Assembly (NCBI GenBank): GCA_030374765.1
Contig: JARGXX010000084.1
Coordinates: 124,001-188,000 of the forward strand
DNA length: 64,000 nucleotides
Direction of reading: 5' to 3'
Origin: Agarophyton chilense
Lineage: Eukaryota; Rhodophyta; Florideophyceae; Gracilariales; Gracilariaceae
The notes beneath the pieces are model-generated. The model worked only from the letters and a program-made list of their open reading frames with translations, did no database searches and was not told the DNA's origin. The translations under genes and the position numbers were made by a program. This document shows positions 10,156 to 21,549 of this stretch, piece by piece; the first letter of the stretch is position 1; every line of letters starts with the position of its first letter.

Positions 10156-10686
10156 GCCGCTGACTGACGTCCGCGCTCCACCGATCCAACTCTAACGCAT
10201 AGAACGCAGTCGCTGGGACGCTTCTGCTCCGCGCTTCGCTCTCGCACTTTCCGCATTATCACTCGGCTCTCTTGACACATGGCAACGTCGACGCCGCAGC
10301 TATGCCAACGGCAAATCCTCATCCCCTTACCGCCACCAACCCCGAAGACATATTCCTTTAATTCTGCGACGGCATACGTCACTTTTTCTTGTTATATGGG
10401 CAAACTTTAACCCCTCGAACTTTCTCACTCCCGGATGTGCGTTCTCTTTCTCTTTCGCGCAATATACATCATCGCTAGCACTATCTAGATTTGTCAAACA
10501 CAGCGCCGGGGTGCTTCCGAGACCATCTGTAATTTTCTTCAAAGTGCCTACAGAAGCATTCAAAGAGGAAGATTCCCAAAAGATTCGGTTTGTCGTGCGG
10601 TGGTTCCGCAGAACATTTTAAATCGACTTGGGAGCATCTGTAGAACTTGAGAGTTCTCGCAAAGCCTGTTTCACTTTTCCCAACAC

Positions 10687-12096
10687 TCAGGCAACGGTGT
10701 TTATCAATCGCTTCGATTCTCCGTAAGCTGTCACCGAGGTCGTCTTGTTCACTACATCTCCCAGAGCTGTTATGGTCATTATTTGCTTCACGTTTTTGAG
10801 AAACTTGTAGTCCATCGCCCACAACACCATTTTGCTGAAGCTACAAATTATGGTTTTGAGAGTTACAGCACAATATTTGGCAACAGATATTTTCATTTTG
10901 AACGTAATGTTTTCATATGGGAACTCTCTGGTCAAAAGAAACAACTCGTGGAGTTCTCTGCTCTCGGCTTCGAACCTTTTGTTGATCAAAGAATCGCAGT
11001 GTTGAAGAAAGTGGGACGAATTTGCGGGGAGCTGTATGACCTGAACATTGAAAGCGTGGCAAACATCAAGCCAGTGATGACCTTTCCGAGAACTGTTTCC
11101 ATTCAAAAGCAGCAAAACAGAATCTTCATTGGGAATGAATCTTCTCACATACGACGCAAAATGATATACAAAGGCTGAGTATGTTTCCCGACCCATTTAT
11201 TTATTCTTAGTGCAACCTACGATAGTTCCATTTGGGGTCCAGTTATCACTGATCAGCCATCTGTACTTTGGGCGAAGCAACATACCTTTGTATTTGTCAA
11301 CTGGATTCATCAACGATGGTACGACTCTTTTTCCAGCGTCTATGAAAAACGGTGGAGTCATTATTCCTGCAGCAGAAGTGGCCATAATCGCTATCAAGTG
11401 CTTACCGTTGTCCTTTATATTGTGGCGTCATCCTGAAAAGTGAGTGTCTTTAGCACTGATCACTTTGACTTGTTTCCCATACAAGGCGTTGACGCTCGTT
11501 TCGCCGAGATTCCAGACGCGCATGAGGTCATGAAATATCTAGGGCTCTATCAACTGCAACGCTTGCAGCGTACGGTGAAGAGTCTGAATGTGACGCATAT
11601 TCTTACCCTCGAAATATTTATGGGACAAATGTTCTGCATTGCGGTATGATAGAGAACGATTTTGGGCTCTGAAAGACCTCAATGCATCGTCAGAGGGTAT
11701 ACCCGTCCTTTACCCTGGTCCGGAATCGTCGGCAACTGCGGCCATGAGGCTATCTACTTCGTGGGCGTCTAGTAAAAAGCCCCGCCTGGCCTTAAGTAAC
11801 ACAACTTTAACGATTTCGTCTTATACTGGCTTAGTAAGGACAGTTGGTCTTCCTCGTTTGTACATAGTATTGTGTAAAAGGCGGTGAAGTTGCTCTTTCG
11901 CATTCCTTTGCAGCGCTTGTTGAATTCGGTAAGCTTTTGTACGAGGCAGATTGCATATGGACACTACGGTATGAACTGAAACGCTTCGTTTAAGTAATTC
12001 CCATGCTCGTTGACGTTTGATTTGCTGTTCGGAAAGGTCCTCGGTTTTTCGTATGAGCCGCGCGGTCTGCTTTCTCATGGAAAGCGGTATGGGCAC
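10687..12096 (-). pseudogene. Decayed pogo/CENP-B-type DDE transposase (copy 1)
   Basis: Reading order on the minus strand: N-terminal helix-turn-helix-like part with KRGRPTVLT (12096-11821), a stop-ridden middle (11820-11400) containing RVWNLGETSVNALYG, then NGKHLIAIMATSAAG with PPFFIDAGKR (11397-11197), then LLLLNGNSSRKG with VIQLPANSSHFLQHCD (11196-10687). These follow the DDE_1 fold of pogo/Tigger/CENP-B transposases: NxDET, the (V/T)TAI..SA.G...PP strand, (L/F)LDxxxxH, and LPAxxxHxLQPxD. Both visible catalytic Asp positions are changed (GET for DET, LNG for LDG), so the product would be inactive. Stops interrupt several places. Compare copy 2 at 13230-14080. Confidence 0.75.
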
Positions 12097-12235
12097 CGAA
12101 AGAAGGTGAGGCTCTGGTTGAGAAGGTTGTTTTCTAAAGTGGCTGCATGGAGGCGAGATTTATCTTGAGACAAGCAGAATCTTTCACACTGACCGTGTAT
12201 TGGTTGGCACGGGAATCGTCTCCAATAAAGCCGGT

Positions 12236-12255
12236 TCCCAAATAAAACCAGTCTG
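12236..12255 (-). repeat. Right terminal inverted repeat of the pogo-like element
   Basis: Pairs with 10137-10155; core TCCCAAATAAAACCA on the plus strand. Confidence 0.66.
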
Positions 12256-12653
12256 ATTTCTAACCTCCATAGGGGCTCATTTTGACCAAAGGCCTAATTT
12301 GACAAACGCTGGTGAACAAACCGGGCAAACCACGGGTGATGCATACACTGTGACATTCCGTCGCTCCCGCCCTTTCTAGTGCACTTCCACTCGACCGCCA
12401 TTTTCTCACGACTCAATACCAAGCAAAACACACAATGCCGGATTAAATGCGTAGGCAACCTGCTTGACACAAGCACAGTGCCGAACGCCGTATAAAAACG
12501 CAAAATTACACCGCTTGATACACACGGCGGAACACAGAATTGCCTGTGACGCACAATGTGGGAAACAATACATGGCTCAAATAGCGAGTGATGGGCGAAA
12601 CACGTACACAAACGGCTTACCATCAAATGCCGCCTCACGGTGCTTGCGGGTTC
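12256..12653. other. Spacer without recognisable gene
   Basis: About 400 bp between the pogo-like element and the interspersed repeat. Only short ORFs on both strands with no family signature. Confidence 0.4.
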
Positions 12654-13215
12654 GAAATTGTAGTGGAGTGAGCTACACCGATGAGGTAATTATTGCACGT
12701 GGTGGATCTGTATGGTTGCCGGCATAAGCCGTGTACTACAGTAGTTTATTGAGCAAGTAGCTTTGCTTTTCGATAGTTTAGTACAATTTAGATAAGAGTA
12801 AGGTGATATTGAGGCCCCCTTCAAGGGCACGTCCTGGTGGCCACGTGGCGGGGAGCGCCACCGTAGGTCGCGTGGCTGGTGAGAGATATATCTTCACCAA
12901 GCATGGCCACCCCTGTCACTATTGTAAAGACAAGCTCCTACTAGACTACTTTTACCCCTTTTGGTTTCTACAGTCGACCATAAACGTAAGACTAGTGTGC
13001 ATAAGGTTTTCCGGATCCGCGAGCGCTGTGCATCATCGTCTACCAACGTGGTCTCAGCAAGCCCGCCGTTCTTGTTCCACTCTTCAATCGCTGGTGCTGC
13101 CACACCTTACAGGTTTCCTCAATCTTCTCCTCCTAGGTCAAGCACATCTTTTGCTCCCAAGAACCATCAGGTCTTACACCCCTTGCTACTGGTTTGGTTT
13201 ATACCACAGAAATCG
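12654..13215 (+). repeat. Interspersed repeat, copy A1 (inverted partner at 34590-35155)
   Basis: This roughly 560-bp stretch matches the reverse complement of 34590-35155 along its length, including GAGCTACACCGATG, TGTACTACAGTAGTTTATT, GGAGCGCCACCGTAGGTCG and ATTGTAAAGACAAGC. Similarity fades near 13215, where the copy-2 pogo transposase begins. Both copies translate to a similar peptide with a HPCHYCKDK motif, but this follows from DNA identity and neither copy is clearly coding. It may be a transposon arm or a non-autonomous element. Confidence 0.78.
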
Positions 13216-13229
13216 AACAATAACCTGTC

Positions 13230-14080
13230 GCCGCCCAGAAAACCACACGCATACATATTTAGCCGGCGAGAATAGCGATCACGTTCAAACAATAGTAGAA
13301 CATCTGAAAAGACTAAAATCACAACATCCGGACATTTTCAGAGACCCAAATTGCATCTGAAATCTCGATGAAACCGCGGTGAATGCAAAATACGGAAAAG
13401 AAGTCAAAACGTTCACACCCACGCACTCAAACTTGGGAGGAAGGCGGTACAAATTCAAGGATAATGGTGCTCATTTGACAGCAGTTGCTATAGCTTTAGT
13501 TTCTGGGTCTGTTGCACCACCACTTTTGGTGGCCGCCGGAAAGAGGGTCATGCCACTTTGGAAGTAACCAGTAAACAGCATATATATAAACATGTTGCCA
13601 AATGCCCTTCACTGGAAGTCTTTGTGTGACTGGTTCTTCTATGAAACAAGAATTGCTGGTTCAATGAAATCATCGATGACAGGTGAGCTTATGCCCGAAC
13701 TTATGGTCCATTTGAACGCGTTCCGCAAACTCGTAATAAGTAATTTTGGTCCAGTTCTTCTTTTCTTAGATGGATATGGCTCCCACGAAGATGTTTAGCG
13801 GATTATGTACTGTCAGGAAGCAAACATCATCGTTGTTCAATTTCCTGACAACACCTCTCATTTGTTGCCACAGTGCCAATCTGAGATCAACAAAACCTTT
13901 AAGCATGAAAAGAGAGAAGATACAGACATATTATTACAAATTGGAATTAATAGTTCGGCAAATAATCGCTAGAAAACAAACTGGAGCTACTTAAGAGCAT
14001 ATATTTGGAGTGTTTCTGGATTAATTTTGTACCAAAATTGGAGTGCAGTGGTTCCATTTGGCGTACTTTAATATCCTCCA
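13230..14080 (+). pseudogene. Decayed pogo/CENP-B-type DDE transposase (copy 2)
   Basis: Plus-strand remnant collinear with copy 1: NLDETAVNAKYGK at 13365-13402, KDNGAHLTAVA with VAPPLLVAAGKR near 13458-13548, LLFLDGYGSH near 13756-13790, FPDNTSHLLPQCQSEINK near 13838-13894. The two acidic catalytic positions (DET, LDG) are kept, unlike copy 1, but the frame is cut by stops, for example a TGA directly before NLDET where copy 1 has Trp (TGG). The N-terminal DNA-binding part is missing or merged into repeat A1, which lies immediately upstream. Confidence 0.72.
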
Positions 14081-14758
14081 ATTGCAGTGCACTTTAGACT
14101 CCATATTTGATCTAGAACACCTCCAAATCTTGTAAAACACACAGGAATGCACTCCAGATGAGCCATTCATACGGTCATCGGAGCAGCTATAAAACGTTTT
14201 AGATGAGAGGCTGAAACAAAGCTCTTGAGTATTTGCAAGTGTACAACTTCACACATTTACAATCTGCCATTTATTTCGTTTCAATATCCATGTAAAAAGA
14301 ACCCTTTCTTCCGAAACCCAAGATCCTTACAAGTATGCTTTCCTTCTCATGGGAGCGCAGTTCTTTTCGTCTTTACTAGTGTCTATACGACCGGAGAGAC
14401 AGCTCGAATTTGATCTTTTTTTTTAAAGGTAGTCCCGTTTCATACAAAGCTCCAAAACGATTTTTTAGATTGCAACCGCGGTTTTTCCACCCGAAATACC
14501 TGTTTTGTATTGTAAGAGAGAAATTAGCCTGCTTCTCAGTTAAACATATATTTCATACTGTTTTGTTCCTTAAGTTGCATTCTTTCACATGGAAGCAGTT
14601 TCGTGAAGCACATATTCTTTTGAATAGGTTATACCAAGTCTCTACTAATTGAAGGTCAAAACAGGAAAAAAATCTCATCAAAATAACTAAAACTCAGCAC
14701 CTAAACTTACATTTTGGCCTCATATGAAGCCAGTGGTCGTATAGACACTAGAAGAGCC
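14081..14758. other. AT-rich spacer without recognisable gene
   Basis: Short ORFs only. Possible 3' end of the copy-2 element; no matching inverted repeat to the left side was found. Confidence 0.35.
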
Positions 14759-16659
14759 TTATTTTTCGCTCTTTACAGTCCTCCACGATGAATTCAGTCC
14801 TCGAAGTCGGCTTTCGGTACCGTCAGGAGCCTTATGAGCGGTCAAAAGGTTGTTGATGCCTCGGTGCAGATCGAAGAAATATATCCTCAAGCGTCTTCCA
14901 ACTCCAACCCTTTTCTCTACAGTGCCGATGGGATTGAGTATGATTCCCTCATCCTCAACAGAGGTAGACGTAAACGCCCTCTCCAGACATCCTTGTTTAG
15001 AAAATTCACCGTAGTTTGAGACTTCAAGTCCAGATACCCATTGAAAAAGATCCATTTCGAATTTTTCTCCACTTGGTGTACTGTACATCACAATCTTTAG
15101 CACCTTTCCGTAATATAAATCCTTTTAATCAGTAGTATTTCCATCAAATTCTCTTTCAAAATACCAATCAGCCCTTTTTAGAGCGGAACGATGCCTCTTT
15201 CCTTCACTGGCCCCGATAATCACTTTACTCCCCCCGCATCGTATTCCAAATCGACCACAACAAATTTCTTCATCACTGGACAAAAATATTAGTGCCGTAG
15301 GAAGCGATACGTCATGAACATTGTAGACGTAGACGCCAATTAACCATTTCGTTCTCCTGCGGCTATGGTGATCATTTGAGAGTAATTCGGTTGTGACCGG
15401 TGCAAGAGCTCCGAAATGTTTTTCAGATTTGTTTGAACTTTCGGTGCGAATTTTTTTTTCATAAAGTACCTTAAAACATACAAGCGTCAACGCATTGGTG
15501 CTAATAGATTCCGCTGCTCCGGTTATGGCATTGAACCGGCTTTTGTGCCATCCAATCAGTCTTTCGACCCAGTACTGGCTGTGATATGGGGATTTCCCAC
15601 ATGAGCCGAACCCGTCAGTCACGTAAAGTAACGCATGTATGGAGTACTTACGAATTTGCACCCTCTGTGGATTGAACTCAAATTAATTGCTCTCAAAGTG
15701 CTCGAAGAATCCCTTACAAATATGGTGGAGGTTAGAGAAGTCCACTGCACTGACGTACGCCCTATGCATCAGATCTAAAATGTCGCGTAGAAATTCTAAT
15801 CCTTTCATGTATGCATCTGATAAATGTCTATCAAGAAGGACGGTGGTATAGTAGCAGAATAAATTACGTCATTTTGCCGCTCTTCAAGTTTTGTACAGAG
15901 AAATTTCTCGAGGAATATTACCAAAGCCATCATTCGAAGTGCATTTCATCGCCTCTTTTATCTCTGCGTCAAATTCCTCTAAGCCTTCTTCCCGAAAACG
16001 ACAGCATGCTCTGATAAGAAATTTCCTGGATGCTTTTGTTTTCTCCCTAAAGAAACTCCATCTTATCTCTCGAGGTGTTCATTACAGGATGAATTGAGTC
16101 AGGAGGCAGCGAGGCAACTGGGACAAATGATCTAAATCCTGAGATCCCAGTGCGGCCTTTCAAGCCATACTTGGAAGCTCGGCCATCTCTTTCCATTTGA
16201 GGCAAGGAATAATCAAGAATCTCGCTCAGTTCCTGTTCTATTGCATCTCTGGTTCTGTAGTTGAGTTGATTAATATCATAGAGAGCTCTCCTTTGTTCCT
16301 TTCCTTCTTCGGAAACTCTCGAAGAAAAGTAGTAATGATTTGATGATGAACTGTGCTACTCTTGAATCCCACATACTGGGCAAGGACTCATTCCGTTTAG
16401 GCCTTTCAGCATGCCCAGCTTTGCCACTGCCGGTTTGTCTCCAGTGAAGTCAAAGAACGTAAACGTTCCATCTTTGGGATGTGCCATGGAAGATTGCCAG
16501 CTCAGTTCCTCTGTTTGCGTTGATGTATTCGATTTCTTCCAGTAGAAGAATGAAAACGTGTCTACACGTTGGTGTTGGTGTGAGCCCTTCACAGTGGAAC
16601 TTCGGAGACTGTCTGGATTCTCGTTCCATCTCTAGTTCGTCTTGGACGAGGGCAATCAC
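14759..16659 (-). pseudogene. Decayed CACTA (En/Spm) Tnp2-like transposase
   Basis: Minus-strand remnant. The first part (16659-16356) reads FTFFDFTGDKPAVAKLGML then NGMSPCPVCGIQE, like the P-A-x-x-K....G..GC..C zinc segment of Tnp2 transposases. It is followed by a broken middle with GLKGRTGISGFRSF and PPDSIHPVMN, comparable with the segment leading to the D-x-MH motif. A long open C-terminal part (15661-14759) has a single in-frame TAA at 15125 and reads WVERLIGWHKSRFN and later NPIGTVEKRVG with YFFDLHR. The combination and order suggest CACTA/Tnp2, but no single motif is decisive. CACTA terminal repeats were not found. Confidence 0.5.
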
Positions 16660-16861
16660 CCGAACGGCTTATCTGGTTGCAGTCTCGGTGTGACGCCCGG
16701 GGAGGGAGAGTAAAACTAGCTCCGATTGCGGCCGCAGACGTAATACGGATTTTGAAGTGGGGGTCGGTGACAGAATCTTTCCCGGAGAGCCTATGCCCAG
16801 AAGACAGATGAACTTAGGATATCTGTAGAACGGAGAGAGATAGGTGGTGTAACGAATAGCT

Positions 16862-18436
16862 TTGTATGCCGACGGCCTCAAGCAACAAAAATCTCTGTCC
16901 GACTTACATTGCGTGGGGGGATGCTACATTATGACGCTCGGTCTATCGTCAGAGGCGAGAAGATCTTTTGCGGCCGCCCGCTTTCTTACGCTTACACCTC
17001 ACGGACAATCTCTTAACGATGCATTGGATCCCGTATTGGATGGTGTGGTGAACGGCGCTGTGAATAGAGTACAAGGAATGGACCCGTACGAACTTCGCGT
17101 TAAAATTTTCACAGATCTCATGGCATTCTTTAGAGACTAAACTGCTATTGCTCCAAACGCTGATGTGATGGGGCACACGGCGGACGCCTTTTGCACGTTG
17201 TGCTCGGTGAGAAGAAGGAAAGGTGACACCGAACCGGAGATAATGTATTCCACCGAAATTCACTCGAGGAGACTGGGATATGTTCGCTTCGAAGAGAGGA
17301 TGCCCGCCATACGGAAGTCTCAGCCAGATAGTGTAATTATATGGAGACTTTGGATTCGATGCGCCACACGCAAGAACGCGAGCAGTCTACAATCTGTGAA
17401 GATGTATGAGAAGCTGCGGGCGGCGCAGAGCCCTCTGCTTACCGAACATTACAATTCTGTGCTGGTACCAGTGTTGGATAAGGACCTGAGTGCGGCTGCG
17501 GTTCCTGACCACCTCCTCACAGGTCTAAAAAATAACGTCTTCGACATGTGTTTCGAGGAGATGTCATCGGACAGTGATCGAGCAGCAGTAGAACGGCGGT
17601 TTCTTAGCGCTACTAGAGGGAATTCTCTTCCCCTCCAGGCGAATATTCTGCGATGGGACAATTCAGGCAAGTACAAGGGACTCTTGAGATTGACGATGTC
17701 GGGATTTCTCTGTGTTCTGATGTGTGCAGCTCCTGTGTTTGAGCATTTGTGCGAGAAAATTGCGGAATCGGCTTTCGCGCTACCACGCGTTTTGCAAGAC
17801 TTGGTAGCCTGCGTCTACCGATGGCCAGCGAAGGAGACTGATGATGTGGCGTACATGCATTAAACGGACCGCGAGGGTGCACTATGGTATCAGGGAGAGG
17901 TGAAGAGACCAACGAAACGGTACTTACAAACGGCGGCCGCAATGTACCGCACACGTGGAGAGAGCGCGAAGGTCTTGGACAATCCGAACGCCCATCGAGC
18001 TCTTGAACTGTGCGTCAACACCATTCCAAGTTCTGTACATGCCAGGAACTGCTCCGAAATGGGTTTGGAAATGGTTCACAGAATGTTGAAGGACTGGGTT
18101 GAAACACATACGCATCACGACTTGCATATTCCAGCCGTCGAGAGAGCCATTGCTCGAGACTGGTTCAGGTGGCTCCACACGCTCTACACTTGTTGGTCGA
18201 AGGGAGGAGGAATGAAACGGAAATGAGTTGAGAGGGGACTGCGCAGGCTGCTGTTGGGGATCGATGGAATCGAATTTGACGACACGGCAAGGGTTACAGC
18301 TCAAATGCTGCAAGCGTTCAGGAAGACGATGCGCGAGAGCTTTAGAGAACAGATCATGACGCAATTGCGGGAGTGTGGACAAGCCATTCTCCCGTGGGGA
18401 CGACGCTTTGAATGGGAGGCAGTTTTTCGAGACTGA
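16862..18436 (+). pseudogene. Decayed transposase-like ORF, family not recognised
   Basis: One plus-strand frame runs from 16862 to 18436 (525 codons) with only four stops (17138, 17861, 18224 and the end at 18434) and no frameshift. A segment PNADVMGHTADAFCTLCSVRRRKG near 17157-17220 resembles the cysteine segment of Tnp2-like transposases, and ILRWDNSGKYKGLLRLTMSGFL (17645-17709) looks like conserved core sequence. I do not know the family. It stands back-to-back with the CACTA-like remnant and could be a second part of that element or a separate insertion. Confidence 0.42.
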
Positions 18437-19543
18437 AAGCAACACCGACCTGTACATCAATTGGAGAGAATCCGCCAGCTGAAGAAGCACATTGCAGGAA
18501 TCGAGAGAAGAGAATGACAGCACATTGAGATCTTCCAGTGTGCTAGGTACGTATCAGTGGAAAAGTATGGTGCGCGACGGCGCGCGTATGTGCACTACAC
18601 CGTTAAAGAGGGCGAGGCAGTGTCACCCATTGTTTAGGAAAGTGTGGCCGCAGATATTGTGGTACGTACGCAGGGTGACAGAGAAGCCGTTCAGCAACTA
18701 TTTTTGGTACTTGGGATTGTTAAGGACTGTGCAAATGTGTTTTGGGGTTCTGTAAAGCAAATGGTAGGAGAACCGGGCGGAAGTACATGCTAACCAAGTG
18801 AATAGTTATGTGATTCGGAGTGGATGTGCGCCGCGCGAGTTTGATTCATGTTTGTGACAATGGATGCCTATTCGTGAAAGCAGAAGGCACAGCCGAACAT
18901 AGTACCACGGTCGTGTCTGGTGGGACGTACAAGGTACTCTCTAGGATGGGTGGATACCCTTCGCATCGAAGGTATATGAAAGGAAGACGGGGTCCTTGCA
19001 CGAAGAGTGGGCCGCAATTATCGGTGATGTTTTTTGGGTTTCTGGAGGGTTCCTACATCCTTAGAAAGGGTAGTGATTGCGTGCTTTTTTAGGGCACTAA
19101 TTTATACAAAATTGCTTGTAGCGCAATTAAGGGATTCCATTGGTTCATTATAATATGCAACCACTGTTTTTAAAGTATGTACCAGTGTTTTCCGAATTAC
19201 TGCACCAGTAAATTCCCTTGCACACCACTACTAGGGTTTGCAAGAGACCACCAACTCTAATTATCCCACCAGTCTTGGCGTATATCGAACAACTAGTCCC
19301 AAAATACTACATCATTATATTCTAGCAGAAAACCAACATTTTGAATCAGCGTCCCATAATTTCCCCTTTACTGAACCACCACACGTCAGTTGGTGTTCCA
19401 CTACATCCTAGTCAGCTGGCCAATATTCGCACAACTGCCGACCAATATAAGAAGTAGCACACCACCGCATTTGAGTGGCGCGGTACTCTTAAAACCAACG
19501 TTTCCTTTGGAATTCCTCCCGCTTGGAGACTTGGCTTTCCTAC
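18437..19543. other. Region without confident gene, left of the chromovirus
   Basis: Short plus-strand ORFs at 18492-18755 and 18820-19092, possibly the tail of the preceding decayed ORF; no domain recognised. 19093-19540 is AT-rich and empty. Confidence 0.35.
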
Positions 19544-19548
19544 CATTC
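19544..19548. repeat. Target-site duplication, left copy (CATTC)
   Basis: Identical to 28181-28185; 5 bp is the usual Ty3/gypsy length. Confidence 0.82.
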
Positions 19549-19863
19549 TGTAACGCAATGACTGGTGGGTCAGAGTACGCGCCTCGACCAGTGGTAGCGT
19601 GGTAGAGCGGGTTCTAAGGTTCGAATCCATGACGGCGGCACTCCCAGAGTACTTGGTACCATGGGCTGGCGTCTACTGCGTAGTCCTACAGGTTAGAGTT
19701 ACGGAAACGATGGCTTGAAGACCAATTGGTGTAAATAATATATCCAAGGGGGTTATTTAGTATCCTAACGGTGCCTCCCTTACTCTAAGGGAGAAGCGTC
19801 ACTCGAGCCAAGTAAACAGTACTGGCGAGGCGCTGGGATCTCCCTGGAACTGTAATGCTAATC
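19549..19863 (-). repeat. 3' LTR of the chromovirus, truncated on its inner side
   Basis: Aligns with 27736-28050 but stops after TGTAATGCTAAT at about 19863; the remaining 130 bp present in the other two LTR copies and the expected polypurine tract are absent. Contains TAGCGTGGTAGAGC and GGTTCGAATCC, which resemble tRNA A and B boxes. Confidence 0.88.
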
Positions 19864-19904
19864 GACCGTCACGGCGAAGTCCAGATTGCCTCATCATTGA
19901 TCAA

Positions 19905-20978
19905 ATGGACGCGAGCACTTCGTTGCCCCCGGTACCATTGGGCGCGACGGGACGTCGCGTTGTCATCGCCTGCGGGGATGAGGGGAAGCGTGAGCTGACC
20001 GTTGGCGCTGGAGAGCAATTAATTTGCCTAAGGACTGAAACTCCTGCGCACCGTGAGGGCTGGCCATAGGTTCATCGCCGGCGCATTCCTCGCGTCGCGT
20101 CGCCCAGACGGTCCATTAGCTTCTTCTCCCCTGACGGTCATTGGGGCCTTCCGTGGTCTCCGTTCTTCCTTTGGCGACCCTTCGCGCTTCGTCCACCGTG
20201 ATTCACGCCTGTCAGTCCATTCGCATCAATTCCGTCACCTCGTCTTCCTATCGTGGTACTTTATCATTGGTCGCGCGCGATGCCTAACTCGCCTTATAAG
20301 CCCGTCGGATACGCCGTTTTCTTTCCGGACTATGTCGCTTCCGTCGGCTTTCATATCCATTTCCCGACGGACCAGCCTGTGGGCAGCGTCACCGTGGGTT
20401 CGAAGGTCCAAGCGGAGAGCTCCTCGGGATACCAAGTAGCCTACGAACGTCTCTGGGACCGCTATGACCATACCATCGGACGAAACCCGAGGGCAGTGCG
20501 TCATGCCATTCTTCCGTCCTCTGTGGAAGAATAACAAAGGTTCTGCCATATGTATCTCGACGCCCGGAGGTTCGCGACGATACACGATTTGCGGAGGGGA
20601 AGCAAGAACGCGCGCAGCGTCTCGTGGTACAAACGGTGGTAACATTTTCCAGTGGATCCGCGTTCGGCGACGCGCTGTCGCACCTTCATCCAAGCGGACA
20701 TGCCGTACGTCCGCTGCGAGGAGGAAGCCGAGTACCATTTCAGGGTGATCAAACTCCTTTCAGACCTATACAAGGATTTCATCTAGCCTCATGTGCGATT
20801 TCCTCCCGTAGTTCCTCAGGGGAATCTCGGCCGGAAAAGCGTGCTCGGCTCGCCGGGGATGGTCCTAGTGGTCCAGGTGGCTCCTCGGGTGACCTTAGTC
20901 CTTTTTTTGCTCCTGCGGGTTCCAATGAGGACGACGAAGTTACTCCTGCGCCGCCCCAGTGAGTCCTGTTGGTGTTAA
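19905..20978 (+). pseudogene. Antisense ORF inside the chromovirus, decayed
   Basis: A single plus-strand frame runs 358 codons from ATG 19905 to a stop at 20976, opposite to gag-pol. Only five stops interrupt it (20067, 20199, 20532, 20640, 20784) and there is no frameshift. Readable blocks include AVFFPDYVASVGFHIHFPTD near 20312-20371 and GYQVAYERLWDRYD near 20430-20471, which look like protein rather than random reading. I recognise no domain. Its place, between the chromodomain and the 3' LTR, is where accessory or envelope-like genes sit in other LTR elements, but those are usually sense. It could be a captured gene, an antisense regulator, or chance. Confidence 0.48.
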
Positions 20979-21135
20979 GCGCGATTCTGCGAACCTTGAG
21001 GTCATGGTGAGGGCCGTTATACCTCTGTTAGTTAGTCCAATAAATTAATGCTTGTGATTCCCCAAGGTCGTTCTTGTACTTCAAACGTGCGTGACCCGGG
21101 ACGTCGTCCAACCTTGAGAGCGTCTCAGGTCTTCC

Positions 21136-21549
21136 TCAGGTGTCGCCGAAGGACTGACCTTGTTCCCTAATGCGGGAGCTACGACGAACCGTCGTGTCGG
21201 GAGGCGGTTTTGGAGGCGTTTCGGTATTATTCGGACCAATGGTTGCCCCCTCCTGAAGGCCGCACTCCGTTCGGCTGATTCTGCACCAATAAAGGGCGAA
21301 AATTTTAGCCGGAATGGTTTGAGGCTCTTGCCAAGTGTCTTCCACAGGTGTGTAGCTGAACCAACGGACGCGGTAGAGCATAGTTTCATCTTCTCCCCGA
21401 CCTGCGGAGATGATTCGTTCAATCACATCAATCACATACTCCGGTTGGAATTCATTCTCCAGCAGGAGAGTGAGGTCCAGAGGGGCGAATTCATCGGAGT
21501 CGGATGGAAGAGATGGGTCGTCGTCTTTTGCATTGACCATCGGGTCCAT
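21136..21549 (-). pseudogene. Chromodomain at the C-terminus of the integrase
   Basis: Reads YVIDVIERIISAGRGEDETM then YRVRWFSYTPVEDTWQEPQTI, the chromodomain pattern of a Tyr/Val start, aromatic cage strand and (D/E)xTWEP. In chromoviruses this module directs integration to chromatin marks. It is in the same frame as the integrase (minus strand), with a stop near 21680 between them, so it is the tail of pol rather than a gene of its own. The tail ends with a basic/Pro stretch and overlaps the 3' side of the antisense region without sharing it. Confidence 0.85.

Larger units (their letters stand above)
10137..12255 (-). mobile_element. pogo-like DNA transposon (about 2.1 kb) with terminal inverted repeats
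   Basis: The left end reads CAGTGGTTTTATTTGGGAC (10137-10155). The right end, reverse-complemented, reads CAGACTGGTTTTATTTGGGA (12255-12236). These differ by a two-base insertion only, and the starting CAG is typical of pogo/Tigger ends. Between them lies a minus-strand transposase remnant. I do not see an intact TA duplication at the flanks, so the exact outer boundary is uncertain by a few bases. Confidence 0.68.

Noticed and set aside
19618..19628. A real tRNA gene at the GGTTCGAATCC box
   Set aside because: The flanks cannot form an acceptor stem that I can see, and the box lies in a repeated LTR.
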